Below are positions 1 through 12,186 of a stretch of DNA of 64,000 nucleotides, in pieces (the first letter of the stretch is position 1; each line of letters begins with the position of its first letter). Source of the DNA: Ceriagrion tenellum (Eukaryota > Arthropoda > Insecta > Odonata > Coenagrionidae). A model generated the notes under the pieces. It made no database searches and was not told the origin of the DNA. It saw only the letters and a program-made list of their open reading frames with translations. The position numbers and the translations under genes are program-made. The stretch is from contig OY720633.1 of the NCBI GenBank assembly GCA_963169105.1, positions 148,263,200 to 148,327,199 on the forward strand, written 5' to 3'.

Positions 1-1355
1 CAATGGAAATTAATGAGTGATTTTATTTTTACCAATATGGATAAAAGAAATTATATCGCATACTTATGAAAATTTTCTTTTATTTAATTATTGAGTATCA
101 AAAAGTTACACCTGAGACAACTTAGTCCTTTCCCAAAATTCTGAGAGGCGATGCTATCAGTCTACCTGTATTTGGCATAATTTTCTATAAATTTATTTGC
201 CTCTCAACATGATCTCCTTACCGCTGAACAGTGGCAACATCGTATCGTTTCTTAGCAATTTCATTCACTTATTTAGTTTCGATATTATGAAAAAGTTGCC
301 AAAATTCAATGTTTTAAAGAGTCCTTTAAGCAGATAAGCCTGGTTTTACCCTTTGCGTTAACTGGCTGTTCAGCTGTTCTCCCGTATCCAAAATAATTGA
401 GATATTTCATTTGAGGCCTTACATTTAACATTACTCTGACCAGATGATCAGGAAATCAGTTTCAATCAATCATAGATCAGGAAATAAGAAAAATTTTCAG
501 AGTATGGCTTTATCAAGACTGTCACTTGTCTTTTGAAAATGACAAAAAGGTAAGTTATAAAATGAAATAGTCTCCTTTCCGCAACAATTTTTTAGTAGAA
601 ATTTGTTTAATGTTGTGAAAACAGAATTTCCTCTGGAGTGATTTTTCAAAATCTGATCTAATTCAACCATGCTTTCAGTATCACCGTTATCAAATTTCAA
701 TTATTTATAAGTATATCTAAAAGAGGATGTTTGACAAAGAATTTGTAATACCTTGAGAGGTAACAGGAAAGGAGGTTTAAAGTATTTTAGTTTTCCGTGA
801 ACATATCTTACATGTGGTAATGTGGTTGAAACCTTTTTGTTATTAAGCCTCGTAATAGCAAGCGTTTTGTCTCGGGCATTGAGCGACAGGTAGAGAAACG
901 CCAAAAATAGTTGCAGAACTAGTAGTCATCGTGTACAATTTTTCTATTTTATTTCTCTTTCTGCAAACAGTGTTGCACATGGCTCCCAATTATTAGGACG
1001 GTAGTCGGTTTTGGCAAAAATTTTCCAGAAATCTGCTTTCCGGGGAGGCGAAAAAATTTAAATGGCTCAAATTTAGAAAATGCCTAGTCATTACTTCTCT
1101 CTCCTCATGGTATACTCTAGCATTTATCTATGATATTGAGTATGAAGTGATGCCTACACATGGCTCTGCTGAGCCTATATGACTCCATTCATTTATTCAC
1201 AAGAACTTTTGCTGATAAAAGACTGATAACATTGCAGAATGACTGAAAAAATAAGGCAATATCAATTTTTTGACAATAAATGAAAGTACCACTAACATTC
1301 TCATAAAGATGTTTTGCCTTAGCGGATATGTAGTTTTGATAATTTTTGCACCATT
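1..1355. other. AT-rich stretch, no gene seen
   Basis: Only short, low-complexity open frames (below about 75 codons) occur here, with no protein family I recognise. No tRNA-like motif, inverted repeat or tandem array stands out. Most simply intergenic or intronic DNA. Confidence 0.6.
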
Positions 1356-1532
1356 GTGGCCCCGGAAAATCGGTTTTAACTGTAATGGGAGACCCCCGCT
1401 GCGTGGGTCGAGGAGAGAGGCCGGCAATGGGTCTCCGCGTCCGAGGATGGGTTGGGGATTAGGACCGTCCGCGAGGTTGCCCCACCCAACTTGTGACTAC
1501 CTGAGATGTGGCCCCAGAAAATCGGTTTTAAC
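1356..1532. repeat. GC-rich insert between 25-bp direct repeats
   Basis: The motif gtggccccggaaaatcgg continues to 1380 and recurs at 1508-1532 with one mismatch (ccgg to ccag). Both copies then run into tgtaat, the second with three extra bases. The roughly 127 bp between them are far more GC-rich than the surroundings and contain the short inverted pair ggagaccc (near 1388) and gggtctcc (near 1430). The arrangement could be a small insertion flanked by a long target duplication, or two units of a diverged tandem repeat. No coding or RNA family was recognised. Confidence 0.5.
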
Positions 1533-4260
1533 CGATGTAATCATTTCATATGATCGAAACCAAAATTATGAATGCTCAGACCAAGACCTTGCGGAGGATA
1601 GCTGCATTTAAAGAATATTCATGGATACTCATGACTCGCCAGGTCGCTCTTTTACATCTGATCATCGTTGCTCCAACCTTACTTCCCTACAAAGATTTAA
1701 TATATCTATATGGGAAATCGACTCCATTATATTTAGGTCATAAATATCCCTCCTACATTATATATCGTCGCATTATTGATTTCAGCAGTATTCAGTGGCC
1801 CTAACCGTATACCAGAAGAACCAATACTTCACAATTATCTCTTACTTGTCGGACAAGTGTGGATTCCGTCCGCCAGGATGACAGTCATATCTGAACGGGT
1901 GAGAAGTGCAAAAAGTCGGGGAGGAACTACGAGGCGCACAAATGTATAAGGCGGGCGCATCAGGAAGGAGATAAGTCAAAGCCGAGGGATATGGGTAGCG
2001 GTTACGACTGCGCCCAACGATGGGCACCATGCCCTACCTTGCCCACTCAGCCAGTTTCACCATCTGTTTTTACTCTTTCACAGCTCTCTCAGCAGCAACT
2101 TTCGCCATCCCATGCGATATAAAATTCTCACCAAACAATCATGATAATGTTTTCGACAGCTCGTCACCATAGATTATACTGGCTAAGCAATTTTCTTTTA
2201 TTCCATTATTCTTAAATTGGTTATCTTTATGCAATCTCCAGTTTCTCCTTTTCGATGTATTAAGAGAAATAGATCCCTACTTGCCCTGGCTATTTTGTTG
2301 CTCCAAATTATTCGGGAATATTTTAAATAGTCATAAAATTCATTCTGTTTCAGGTCAAAGCATTATTTCAATGCTTTACGTTGAGCTGCCGACGATGTAT
2401 TCCGTGGCAGAAAAATATATTGATTAAGTTATTGCTGCGATATCACAATAAAACAACGGTGCGGCGAGAAATAAATCAAAATCTCCACGTAAAACACACC
2501 CATAGTATTATTCACCATTTTACTTCCCAATAACTCATCCTTTATACTTTTACACGGCTGGTGTCTTAACAACCCCTGCCGCTCGTCCGTACGGCGGCTA
2601 GCAGGGAAGTACATAGATGTAGAAAATGAATTTCATGGGCTGGCCGATTACCTTATCTGTCACAGGTGGCCAACTGTCAAACAAAGTAATTATGAGTAAG
2701 ATTATTTGAATTTAGTAGTTTTAGCGTTAGTACTCTATCTACAGGGTCATCGTAGTATTGACTGAGAGTAATCAAAGAATGATTTTTGGCACACATACCT
2801 TTGGAGAGAAAACTCACCAGTGTAAATTATGAAATATTTAAAAATGAATAACCTCGTTGAGAATGTGTACATACATGTGTATATTTACAAGCGTCGCCAT
2901 ATGAGTTTTAATGTTAATGATAGAAAACTTTTAGCATCCATATAATGTATATCTAACTTTTGCGATAAAAATATCACTAATGTCTATATTGATAGCATAT
3001 TTCTCCTCTTAAAAGTCCACCTTTACGCTAATACTTCACAATAATAGAATTAAAATATAAGCAGAATTTGTACGATACAGTAATGTAGTATTGTACGATA
3101 ATGAAATACATTATGTACTAGTTTTCAGTTGAATGTATATAAATGCAGAAAGAGACATAATATGACAGTGGTGACCCTTAGACGTCGGAACCAATGTCAC
3201 CCTGATGGTACTGTGTTAAATTAATATTCTGTTGAATTGTACAAAATGTCATACTTAAGTGTGAATATTAAATTCTTCCACAATGTGAAGTGTGCAATTG
3301 TAGACTTATTCTGATATGCAACTATGTTAGGAAAAGTTAACTTCACAAATACCAATAAATAAGCAATCAATCTTTTGAGGTCGAATAACAAGTTCTCGGT
3401 AAGAGTTGTTTACTCGTTAATAGTGGTAAGACCGTCCTTTTGTTTCTTCAGAAAGACTTACTCTAGTAGAATTTCTTTCATATTTTATATTGTTCATGTA
3501 ATACATTGCTTTTAAATTATTTTTAAGAGCTATACAGCTCTTAGAAGGGACGACCTGCTTAGTAAAATTGGTAAAACTTATGCTTAACTTTTATAGATAT
3601 AGCTAGAGTGAATGAAACGAAAACAGAGGTTTTTAGAGGGAAAATAAGTGGCAATGAAAGTTTTGAGGCAGTTTTATTGTGGAATCCATTTGAGTTTGAA
3701 ATTCCTTTCTTCGGGGGCAGGCGGTTGGTCGATTGAAGGGAGGAACAATAAGGACTGAGGAGTGAGAGTAGAGAAATATGGAGAGGGAGGTGGTTGGTGC
3801 TGAATGAGAATGAGGAAACTTAATGAGGAAAAGGAGAACAGGAGATTACTCAAGTTCCCTAAATTTCTAACATCAGGACTTCCATGTGCACTCACTAGGA
3901 AAAATAGTAGTGCTAAACCATTCTAAAGACCAGATAGAATCGAGGAAGAGAAAGGGAGTCCTTTCCTTGATTCCCATTCTGGATCATCATTCCTTAAATC
4001 TCTATATATCACTTACACTTCTGCTTCTTCGACTCTCCATAGTCGGAAATCTTCCTGACAATCGCGCCAACAAATTCTACCACACACACTCTCTCTCTCT
4101 ATAATATGTTCGCCATCTCACGCCGGAATCGATTATAGGTACAGTTATTTATTATTATATTATTAGAATTTAGGTACCTTTTAACAATTGCACGCTGCTT
4201 TCTGAAGTTGTATGTTTTTCAGTTACGGAAATTTTGTTTTTTTTTGAAGTCCTCAAATAT
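1533..4260. other. No gene seen; GC-richer patch and purine-rich patch
   Basis: Around 1,841-2,060 the sequence becomes GC-richer and carries a 62-codon open frame on the minus strand that matches nothing I know; it may be an old transposon scrap. Around 3,690-3,880 the plus strand is G/A-rich. The rest is ordinary AT-rich sequence. Confidence 0.5.
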
Positions 4261-4269
4261 CCACAGGAG

Positions 4270-4480
4270 AGATGGACGCTTGACAGCTGAAAAGGCTGAA
4301 CACCACACCTCATATCGAGGCATTAGTGTTCAAGTCCTGGTTAAGGGAGGACTTGCACGCCGTGGAATCCTGCGCTTCCCCTCATATTATGACCCATACC
4401 GGCCACCTACTGAAGGTAGTGCTGCGGCTGGCTCACGATGCCCTCTAAATCGATTTAGCGTCGTTATGATTTAGATACCG
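4270..4480 (+). repeat. Possible tRNA-derived SINE
   Basis: Near 4282-4300 the sequence gacagctgaaaaggctgaac loosely resembles a pol III A box, and at 4328-4337 gttcaagtcc fits the B-box consensus GTTCRANNCC about 40 bases downstream, the spacing expected in a tRNA. The region up to about 4480 is GC-richer than its surroundings, as a SINE body might be. An 88-codon open frame crosses it but is not convincing as protein. The A box is weak, so this is only a candidate. Confidence 0.3.
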
Positions 4481-7400
4481 CACATTTCTTTTCTGAGAAT
4501 TTTCCTACGTAGGGTACTTAAAAAGACGGTATATATATCTTTATATTAAAGACCAATTATTTATAACATTTAAAAAATGATCACTTTTTTGTGGATAGAA
4601 CACAGTGAGTACATAACACAGTGGTGTGCTAAGTTTTTAATTCTACATCATTGCACCTTTAATTTCGTTATGTATTTGCTAGATGCATTCAAATTTCTTT
4701 TAATTGATCAACCTGGATTATGTATTTAGAGATCCTCTTTTTCTTAATACTATCGAATCATTATATTGACCTTATTAGTCAACTCTGGTTTATGAAACTG
4801 ACAATTGTAGAGTGTAGCGCTCAATTTTCCTTACTTTTAATATCTTTATTTTTGCCTGTCAAAGCCTGTCATCTTTATTATACGCATTACTTAATTTCAT
4901 CTTTGCTTCAATTCCTTAACATCAATTTCCCAAAATTCTTTGTTATATTTTTGAAACTACTAGTTGTGCATAGAGTATTTTGAATTATGTTGCTATCAGT
5001 ACGAATAGTATCTCTTGTGGCATAATTTATTATTTATTTTACTCATGAATTATCACTGCTCATGTATGCTTATTTCTATACATTGTATGTAATGTTTGTA
5101 CATTGTTTGTACAAATCAACGTATACTTAGTATACTTTGTTTTCTCTGAGTAAATATTTTATATTTTTATTTGAATTTTTGTCCATTCAAGTGACAATGT
5201 GGCAATTTAACCCTCCGTTGGTCGCGCTGCACCTGTAGGACTCCTAGCAGTATTGTGTCCATTAGACACACATGTTTGCATATTTGGGGAATCTCTATTT
5301 AATTGGAGTATATTTTAAATATTCCCTATCGACATTTTTGCTATCATCGATATATTATTGTAAGTCACAGCAGCAGTAGTGAGTAAATAATGAGGTAATA
5401 TATTTATCATCCTAAATAGCCTCTACAATTTTCACCGAACAGTGACACAATTTATTATCTTCGTCTGGATCAGTGAGAATTTATCATGATGTACATAATT
5501 CCACTATACAAACGATGTAATCTCTTTAAGAAAAACGGATGTGTGTTTATATCTATCTCACTTAAATTGCTGATAACCATTACGGACAAAACTACTTTAG
5601 TGCTTTATCGATTACATCGAGTTCATTAATGAGTAATTTATAGCCTGCAATTGTCCTTATAATTTGAAACTGACTCCGGTTTGTTTTTAAATTGGAGAAT
5701 AAGATCTAAAACTGAAGTTGATGGTGCTACAAACTATTCCAAGAATGGCGATGAATAAACGAATCCACAGTTTTTTCTCCATTCGAACCGAATACTACTA
5801 TTGAAGTTTACTAGACTTAGTGGTCTACTTTTTGCGGTGATGCCACTGAAAAATGTCGTTCACCATCAAGATTCCAAGTCGGGCCATTGGAAAGACATCC
5901 CAAAATATGTATTTTATTAGGTGCGGTAGACAGAGAAAGCTCACTAAAGGTATGTAGCCATGTTGGATCCAAAATTTTTCAATGTAACCTGACTTAGAAT
6001 TGAAATCTGCGAGCTTGTAGAGTAAAAACGTTGGTAGAAAACCCGTAGAATATTCTCTTACTAACAGAATACGCTTTTATTTCCTAATCACATTGCTTTG
6101 TCCTACACTTTCCAAGCTGAAATATTCGTTTACTTGTTTTCTGTGCTTTTTTCGCGGCACCATAAATATCTTGTGTGTTGTCCAATGGAATATTTTTATA
6201 TCAGTGATTCCGGTGCCAAGCGGGCTATTTTTACTCATAAGAAGCGATTTGTGTCATAAGTTGATATATATATTCTCCCTATCTCCTTATCTCGTCCTCT
6301 AACCTTGTCCTTGTCCCTTCCTAGCTTAACTCTTTTTTTCACTCACTTTCTTTGTCGGCTCCCGTATCCCCCTCAACAAGGCCCAGTTGTCTCATACCTT
6401 ACCCTCTAATCTCAGCTCCCACGATGCCCCTCTGTGATACTCATAGCCAACCTCTCTTTCTTACTTTTTTCCCCTCACCCAGTTTTATCTAACGGCCGCA
6501 TCTGGTGGCTGATCTTCCAAATTCGTTCTGTCAGCCTCACATATCCTTTCAGTCCCTATCTCTGACAGTCATGTTACAGCTAAATAGCTACCTATACAAA
6601 CCCATACACGTCTCTAGTCTTCCTGAGTGGAATTTTCTCCTGTAGATGGCGGTAACATAGAAACTGCAGCGTGGGCGAAAAAGGAACGTTATTTAACAGA
6701 ATAAATCCAAATTTATTAATTTATAGTTATAATATAATAATATTAAAAAATAATAATTTAATATTTTAGTTAATTCATAATTAAACATAATATAATTTCA
6801 TATCTATCAACTTTTGTAATTGCAACCAAATATCAAAGCATTGCCTTTGTCATAACCGAATGTAATATCCGCTGTCGTTTTCTATTTTTTATACCACAGT
6901 ATATTACTCTTTTGCGAATGATAAATGTACATAGTTTTCGACGAAATGAATAGAAAGTACATTTTTAAGGCCTTGCCTGCGATACATGTACCGAAACTGG
7001 TTGTAAATCCCATAAATATTGCCTGGTAAAATGAAAGATGTTTCTTGATGTCTCATCTGAATGAAAAATAAAGAAACCATCAGGATTTAAAACATCGCTC
7101 GTGATATCGAGTGCCTATTCTATGCAAAACATCCTTCGATATCAATAGTTAACTAAATAACAGCGCCTTGGGAAATGCGTAGAAAGGCAACTTTAGTCAA
7201 GGTCATTGGTTACGCTTCTGAAGTCCTAAGCCTGAGTACTTCTGAACAACCGACGAAGGTCGCCTTATTGATCATCATCCCGCTTCTCTTCCGTCCGATT
7301 CCTCCACTTGTCCGTGGAATTTCAGCCATTCCAATACCTGTATCTATTTCCTCAACCCCTTACCATAGCTCTGCAGCCTTCATTTATTTTCCTAGCGGAG

Positions 7401-9699
7401 AACCTCAGCATAGAAGTCCCGAAAATGCAAGCGACTCATGTCGCTCATTCTTACCTGGCTAAGAACCCTTCGCCTCTACCTCTCAACGCCTTCCCACCTA
7501 TTCCCTCTCGCCCTCACAACCCTCCACCAAACCCGATTTAATCACTTGCGGCATCTCTCTATTTTTTTTCCTCCACCTTCCATATATAATCGAAATTAAT
7601 TCCCTCTTCCTTTCACGTACCCGGATCCGAGCTCTTAAAGTATGCAATACAAAGTGGTGATGGAAAAGTGGTATTAAGACGGGCGAGATAATGGAGGAAA
7701 ATTTATGTATTTCTGTTTGGGTTTTTCATTAGTATTAGGGAAAATAAGAGAGTGCTGAGGTGTCTGCCGGGATAATGTGAGGGAGACTTTGGATTGGTTG
7801 TGGGTCAAATGTTGCTCGATCGGAAGTATTTAGGCTCGCCCACACATGATAGTAGGTCGAAGAAAATAACTGTAATGCATGAAACATACATGACATCAAT
7901 AATGCATGAAATTCAGTTATTTAGTATATAAGATGGACATAGTGTACGGTTATCCTTTTAGAGGTATTGAAGTCTGTAGGTACCTGCAGATTTAAAAATG
8001 TTGTAAATAGATCAAATGTTATGTGTTTATATTATAAATAATCGTATAAAAATGATTATTATTTGATTCTTCCATAAGAGAATTGACAAGGTAGAACTTA
8101 AGGAAATAATGAAGAGAATATATGAACTACATATTGAGTACATTTATTTGATGGTTCAATTCCTGATACCTACCATGTTATTTTGTTAATCATCCAGATT
8201 TCCCCGACGCTGTACCAATCATAGCCGCTGAGAGATTTACACACGCCGTTGGAGGTACGATACCAGCCAATTGAACTGCGCTGAGGTCTCACCACCCAGC
8301 AAATCTCACGTGGATAGTCAACGAGTGGCAGGCGGGTAATCGAATAATGGAATACAGGTGGTCGAGAAATTCCCAAAGCATGCCAATTTTTATGGCAGCT
8401 AGAGTACGTAATCTAACTTATTTATTCGCACGAATTTATCCATAGCTCGTGATTCAGTATGAGGTATATTCAGTGAATCAACTCACCAACTGATGATGGA
8501 TGTGAGGCTCTAATTGCATCAATTACAAGAAATGAGGTCTAAGACCTGAATAATGCGTCAAAAATACGATATCTCTTCATATGGGAAACTATTCAGTCAT
8601 TCCTATTTTACTCTCCTCTAAGTCTCCAATCAGTCAATCTCAGTCCTACCCTAGAATCATGTGGTTTACAATTTTATATTTCATATCATTCCTTTCAAAG
8701 TATGAGTTATGGCAGCTGTCTTTGTGGCTTAAACAATTGGTTTTAAATGAACTGGAAGTCTGCTCAGAATTGGTTTTTGATTGATCTCAATGATAAAAAA
8801 CGATTTGTGGCTTCATGGGTGATAGAGGCCTTCGTAAATTCACCCTTTTTGATCTTTTAATTCAATGATTCCTTTAAATTACAATTCATTGTCAAAGGGT
8901 ATTTTTTCTTGGTCAACCGAGGACTCTTTTTACATCAGTCTAAAATGTACAAATTTATTCAAGGGGAGAATATTTATAATTAAACCGTTCCATATGTCGT
9001 TTTGTTAGAAGTTAAATATTTCAGAATACAAATTAATAAAAATAATCTTTTGTTAAACCAAATTGTTTTTGAGCCTCAAACGGCAAACAATTTGGTATAT
9101 TTTTTACCCAAAATAATCACCACAACATACCATTACTTGAAATTTCATCTGAATTTCATTTCTTTTGAGATGGGGCTCTCGTTCAGAGGATAATACAGTG
9201 ATTTATTCTCACTCATAAAAAAGACTAGCATTTCGCAGAACTCATTACCCTCGCAAATTTCACTGGGCATATGTGTTTAGCAGAGCTAGTTCCTCAAAAC
9301 CGCCCCACACAAAACGTCAGCCATTATGTGAAACTTATTAAATGAATCATCTCTTAAAATATTTTGTGTGGCAAATTATTACAAATCTAAAAATGAAAAA
9401 GTTTTTAACGCGGCCGTTTGACTCCCAGGTTAATTAATTAGTTATAGTTAATATATTTTTAATTGATATATGTTTTATCACTCGAATGCTAAACCCAAGG
9501 ATAATGAATTATAATGAGAAACAGTAACTTTCTAAAAATTGAAGTCAGGAGTCGGATATTTTATAATGCATTTTTTAGTTTGTTTAATGATAAGAAAAAT
9601 ATACTCCACCATCATGAGTATTTCAGTACCTTTGAAATAGGCCGAACTCCAACATTCATTGGTTTTAGTTTTCTATCAGTAAACACCCCCCCTCCACCT
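4481..9699. other. Long stretch without a recognisable gene
   Basis: Mostly AT-rich sequence, with pyrimidine-rich runs on the plus strand around 6,300-6,560 and 7,270-7,600, an extremely AT-rich block at 6,710-6,800, and a GC-richer patch at 8,180-8,390 that carries a 68-codon minus-strand open frame of unknown origin. Open frames up to 95 codons occur, but their biased composition (P, S and L from pyrimidine runs) is what random pyrimidine-rich DNA gives. Confidence 0.5.
5207..5275 (+). repeat. Possible TTAA-CCC transposon end
   Basis: TTAA at 5207-5210 is followed directly by CCCTCCG. A TTAA target followed by CCC is how piggyBac-type terminal repeats begin. A short inverted pair (tgtgtc at 5254-5259, gacaca at 5265-5270) lies inside, as subterminal repeats sometimes do. 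I did not find a matching right end nearby, so this is a weak, pattern-level call. Confidence 0.2.
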
Positions 9700-10160
9700 C
9701 GCCCAGAACGTTAGGACGCGCTAGGGTGTATCGTCACGTCTAGAAAAAAGTGGTCGCATTACTGAGGGAACGCACCTTGTATATTGCATTAAATTACAAT
9801 ATGCTCTTAGGCGAGATACCGTGATGCAATCATGGTACGATCTAGAACAGAGACCTTTTGATGAGATCGGCAGCAAGGTCTTTTCGGCCGCCAGGGAACG
9901 TGGAGAGCCGTGAAGTGTTGCCAGCGAGCAGGTCACGGGGCGAAAGAACCAGTCCTCGGCGTGCATGTTAAAAGACGATCGGAAGGGGAGTCCTGCAGAT
10001 AGCAGATTGGGGAAAAGAGGGGAATACTGCTGCCGTTGGACGATTAGTAAAGTTCTATCAGAATATCTCAATTCACGATTAACACCGAGGTTATAGGGGG
10101 CCTTAATATCGTTTGCAGTTTCAAGGTAATGCCTCAAACATATGCGGCCATGTGATTCGC
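9700..10160. other. GC-richer patch with a 138-codon open frame
   Basis: The sequence is clearly GC-richer than its neighbours. The minus strand is open from 10137 to 9721 (138 codons), beginning MRHYLETANDIKAPYNLG and ending in an arginine-rich tail. I recognise no domain, no reverse transcriptase, transposase or zinc-finger motif, and no signal peptide. It could be a fragment of an unrecognised mobile element, an exon, or an open frame that exists by chance because GC-rich DNA has fewer stops. Confidence 0.25.
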
Positions 10161-12029
10161 GACCAAAGCGATGAAAGAGTTAGAATATGGCCGTTTGTGT
10201 CTTACTGCCATTCCTGAATTCACACCTACGTGTGACTCTGTGGTTAAAAGTATCGAGAGGGGTGATTATGATAAAATTTTTGACAAAGGTAAATTAATTA
10301 TCTGCGCCCTAATGACCTACAAATTGTGTGTTACTGTCGCTTTCCTTCTGTACCCTTATTCATGTAGTCTTCCCGCCTCACTTATACATGAGAGCTTCCG
10401 TATTACGCTAATGTCGAGGGATTTATGACCCTTAATTCGATTAATCACTCTCCTAAAAAATGAGGAACATCAAGGGAAAATAATTTACATCCATTCAACA
10501 ATACCTTTTGATTAAAGAAGCGACTATGTATGCACTCAAATGTGTTTGGAGCAAAGATATTATAGAAAGGCCATATCACTATTTAATAGCTATATTTACG
10601 TTATGGCTACATTTTTGATCACCTTATTTTGCTCCATTAAAGTGTGGGATACTTTACATCAGCCAAATGATGTCTTCCTTTGTGATTAGATTATTAGAAA
10701 GATAAACTTATTAATGACAAAAAAATTGGAGACTGGTTCCGTGTCCTCTATTAACCGTGCAAAATAAAGGAAATGCTATAAATTTCAGATCTCATTGGTA
10801 TATGATTGTTTTACAGCTGGTAATAATTTAGACTTGACTACTGTTGGAATATAATGCAACTATAACGGTAGGAAAAATAGATGTGGATTAATTTAAGAGC
10901 CTGAAAATGAAACGGAAATGACGAATCAAAATTTTCTCTATTAGTATTCATTTTAATATAAAAGTGCTCAAATGATTACATTCTTAACTTTTAAATTTAA
11001 AAAAATACAAATTTGACGTGATATTATGCCTAGATGATTTTCTCTCAAATTATTTGTTTTACATTTATTTATATAACAAAACCACATGAAGTGTTTCCTG
11101 CCAGAATTGTATATTGTAAGGGAATCAACACTTAAAAGTTCTACTGCAATCACTTGATTGATATTCTTGAAATGGTAATATGCTAAAGCTTAGTTTTGAA
11201 ACTTTGGAGTAAAATTTTTTATAAAACTTAGCCAAAAAACCAAACGGTTAACTTAATATTTCCTGCATGCCTCAATTCAGCGTTCTTGAAGCTATATTGA
11301 GAACTTTATTTGTTTCTATCCTTAACAAATTCGTAACCACTTTCTGGAACATTTCCTTTCTAGGGGAGTTCCACTTGCAGAATCTTCATTCTGATAACAA
11401 ATGCTGGAACTCCTAATAGCCATGGTTCATGAATGGATGGACTTCAAGCAGATAAAACGAAGATGCATTGGGCAGGATAGATGTATTGAGTGGGTGGATA
11501 TGGGAGCAGCTGTTCCCATGGACTTCCTCTAACAGTAGCCTTTGCTTGCTTCATCCACTCTTATTATCTTCCAAGACTTAATTTAGCATTTCTTTTACGA
11601 CTTTGGAACAGTTCAAGTAGCGTTTTGTTAGTACACCCACCATGCTGTTATTTCCGTTCTATTTGTTTTGTTTTTCCCGCGATTTTATTATTTCATATCA
11701 TAACTCATATTTCCCAGCGATGGTAATGATGGATGCTTCTCTATCTTTCGTATACATAAAATGATATCTTGATAGATTGATGGGGTGTATGATCTGATCC
11801 GTAGACCATGACTTTCATGTTCGTTATCCTCATTTTCAGTGATTTTTCTTCTTGATTCTAATAATTTATATATGTATCCACATACTTTTACAGCCTGCAG
11901 TTATTATGTGAATCTGAATGAATTACACAAAAATAATAAAGCACCCATATTTGACTAGATTTTTCACCGCTAAGCGAGATTTTCTGGGAATGTTTCCGTT
12001 CAAATGAATCAACATACCTCAACGTAGTT
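10161..12029. other. No gene seen
   Basis: AT-rich sequence with open frames of at most 85 codons, none with a recognisable motif. No repeats or RNA-like structure were noticed. Confidence 0.55.
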
Positions 12030-12186
12030 ATTGATACCATTTGCAACATCACAGATTTAAAAACAAGACCGGGTTTTCAACGTTAAAGCATCGTCTTCAT
12101 GAATTACCTGAATATGACGCTTAAGCGTTGAAACCCGGGTCGTGTGTTGTTTTTTTTTTAAATGTGGTGTTGTAAATGTTATCATT
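12030..12186. repeat. Fold-back (MITE-like) inverted repeat
   Basis: The left arm, 12030-12084, and the right arm, about 12124-12186, are imperfect inverted copies. For example caacatcaca pairs with tgtggtgttg, and accgggttttcaacg with cgttgaaacccgggt. Pairing continues to the outer edges (ttgataccatttg against taaatgttatca). The loop is about 40 bases and includes the palindrome acgcttaagcgt at its right border. A structure of about 157 bp with long imperfect arms and no coding capacity is typical of a MITE or fold-back element. No clear target duplication is visible. Confidence 0.6.
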
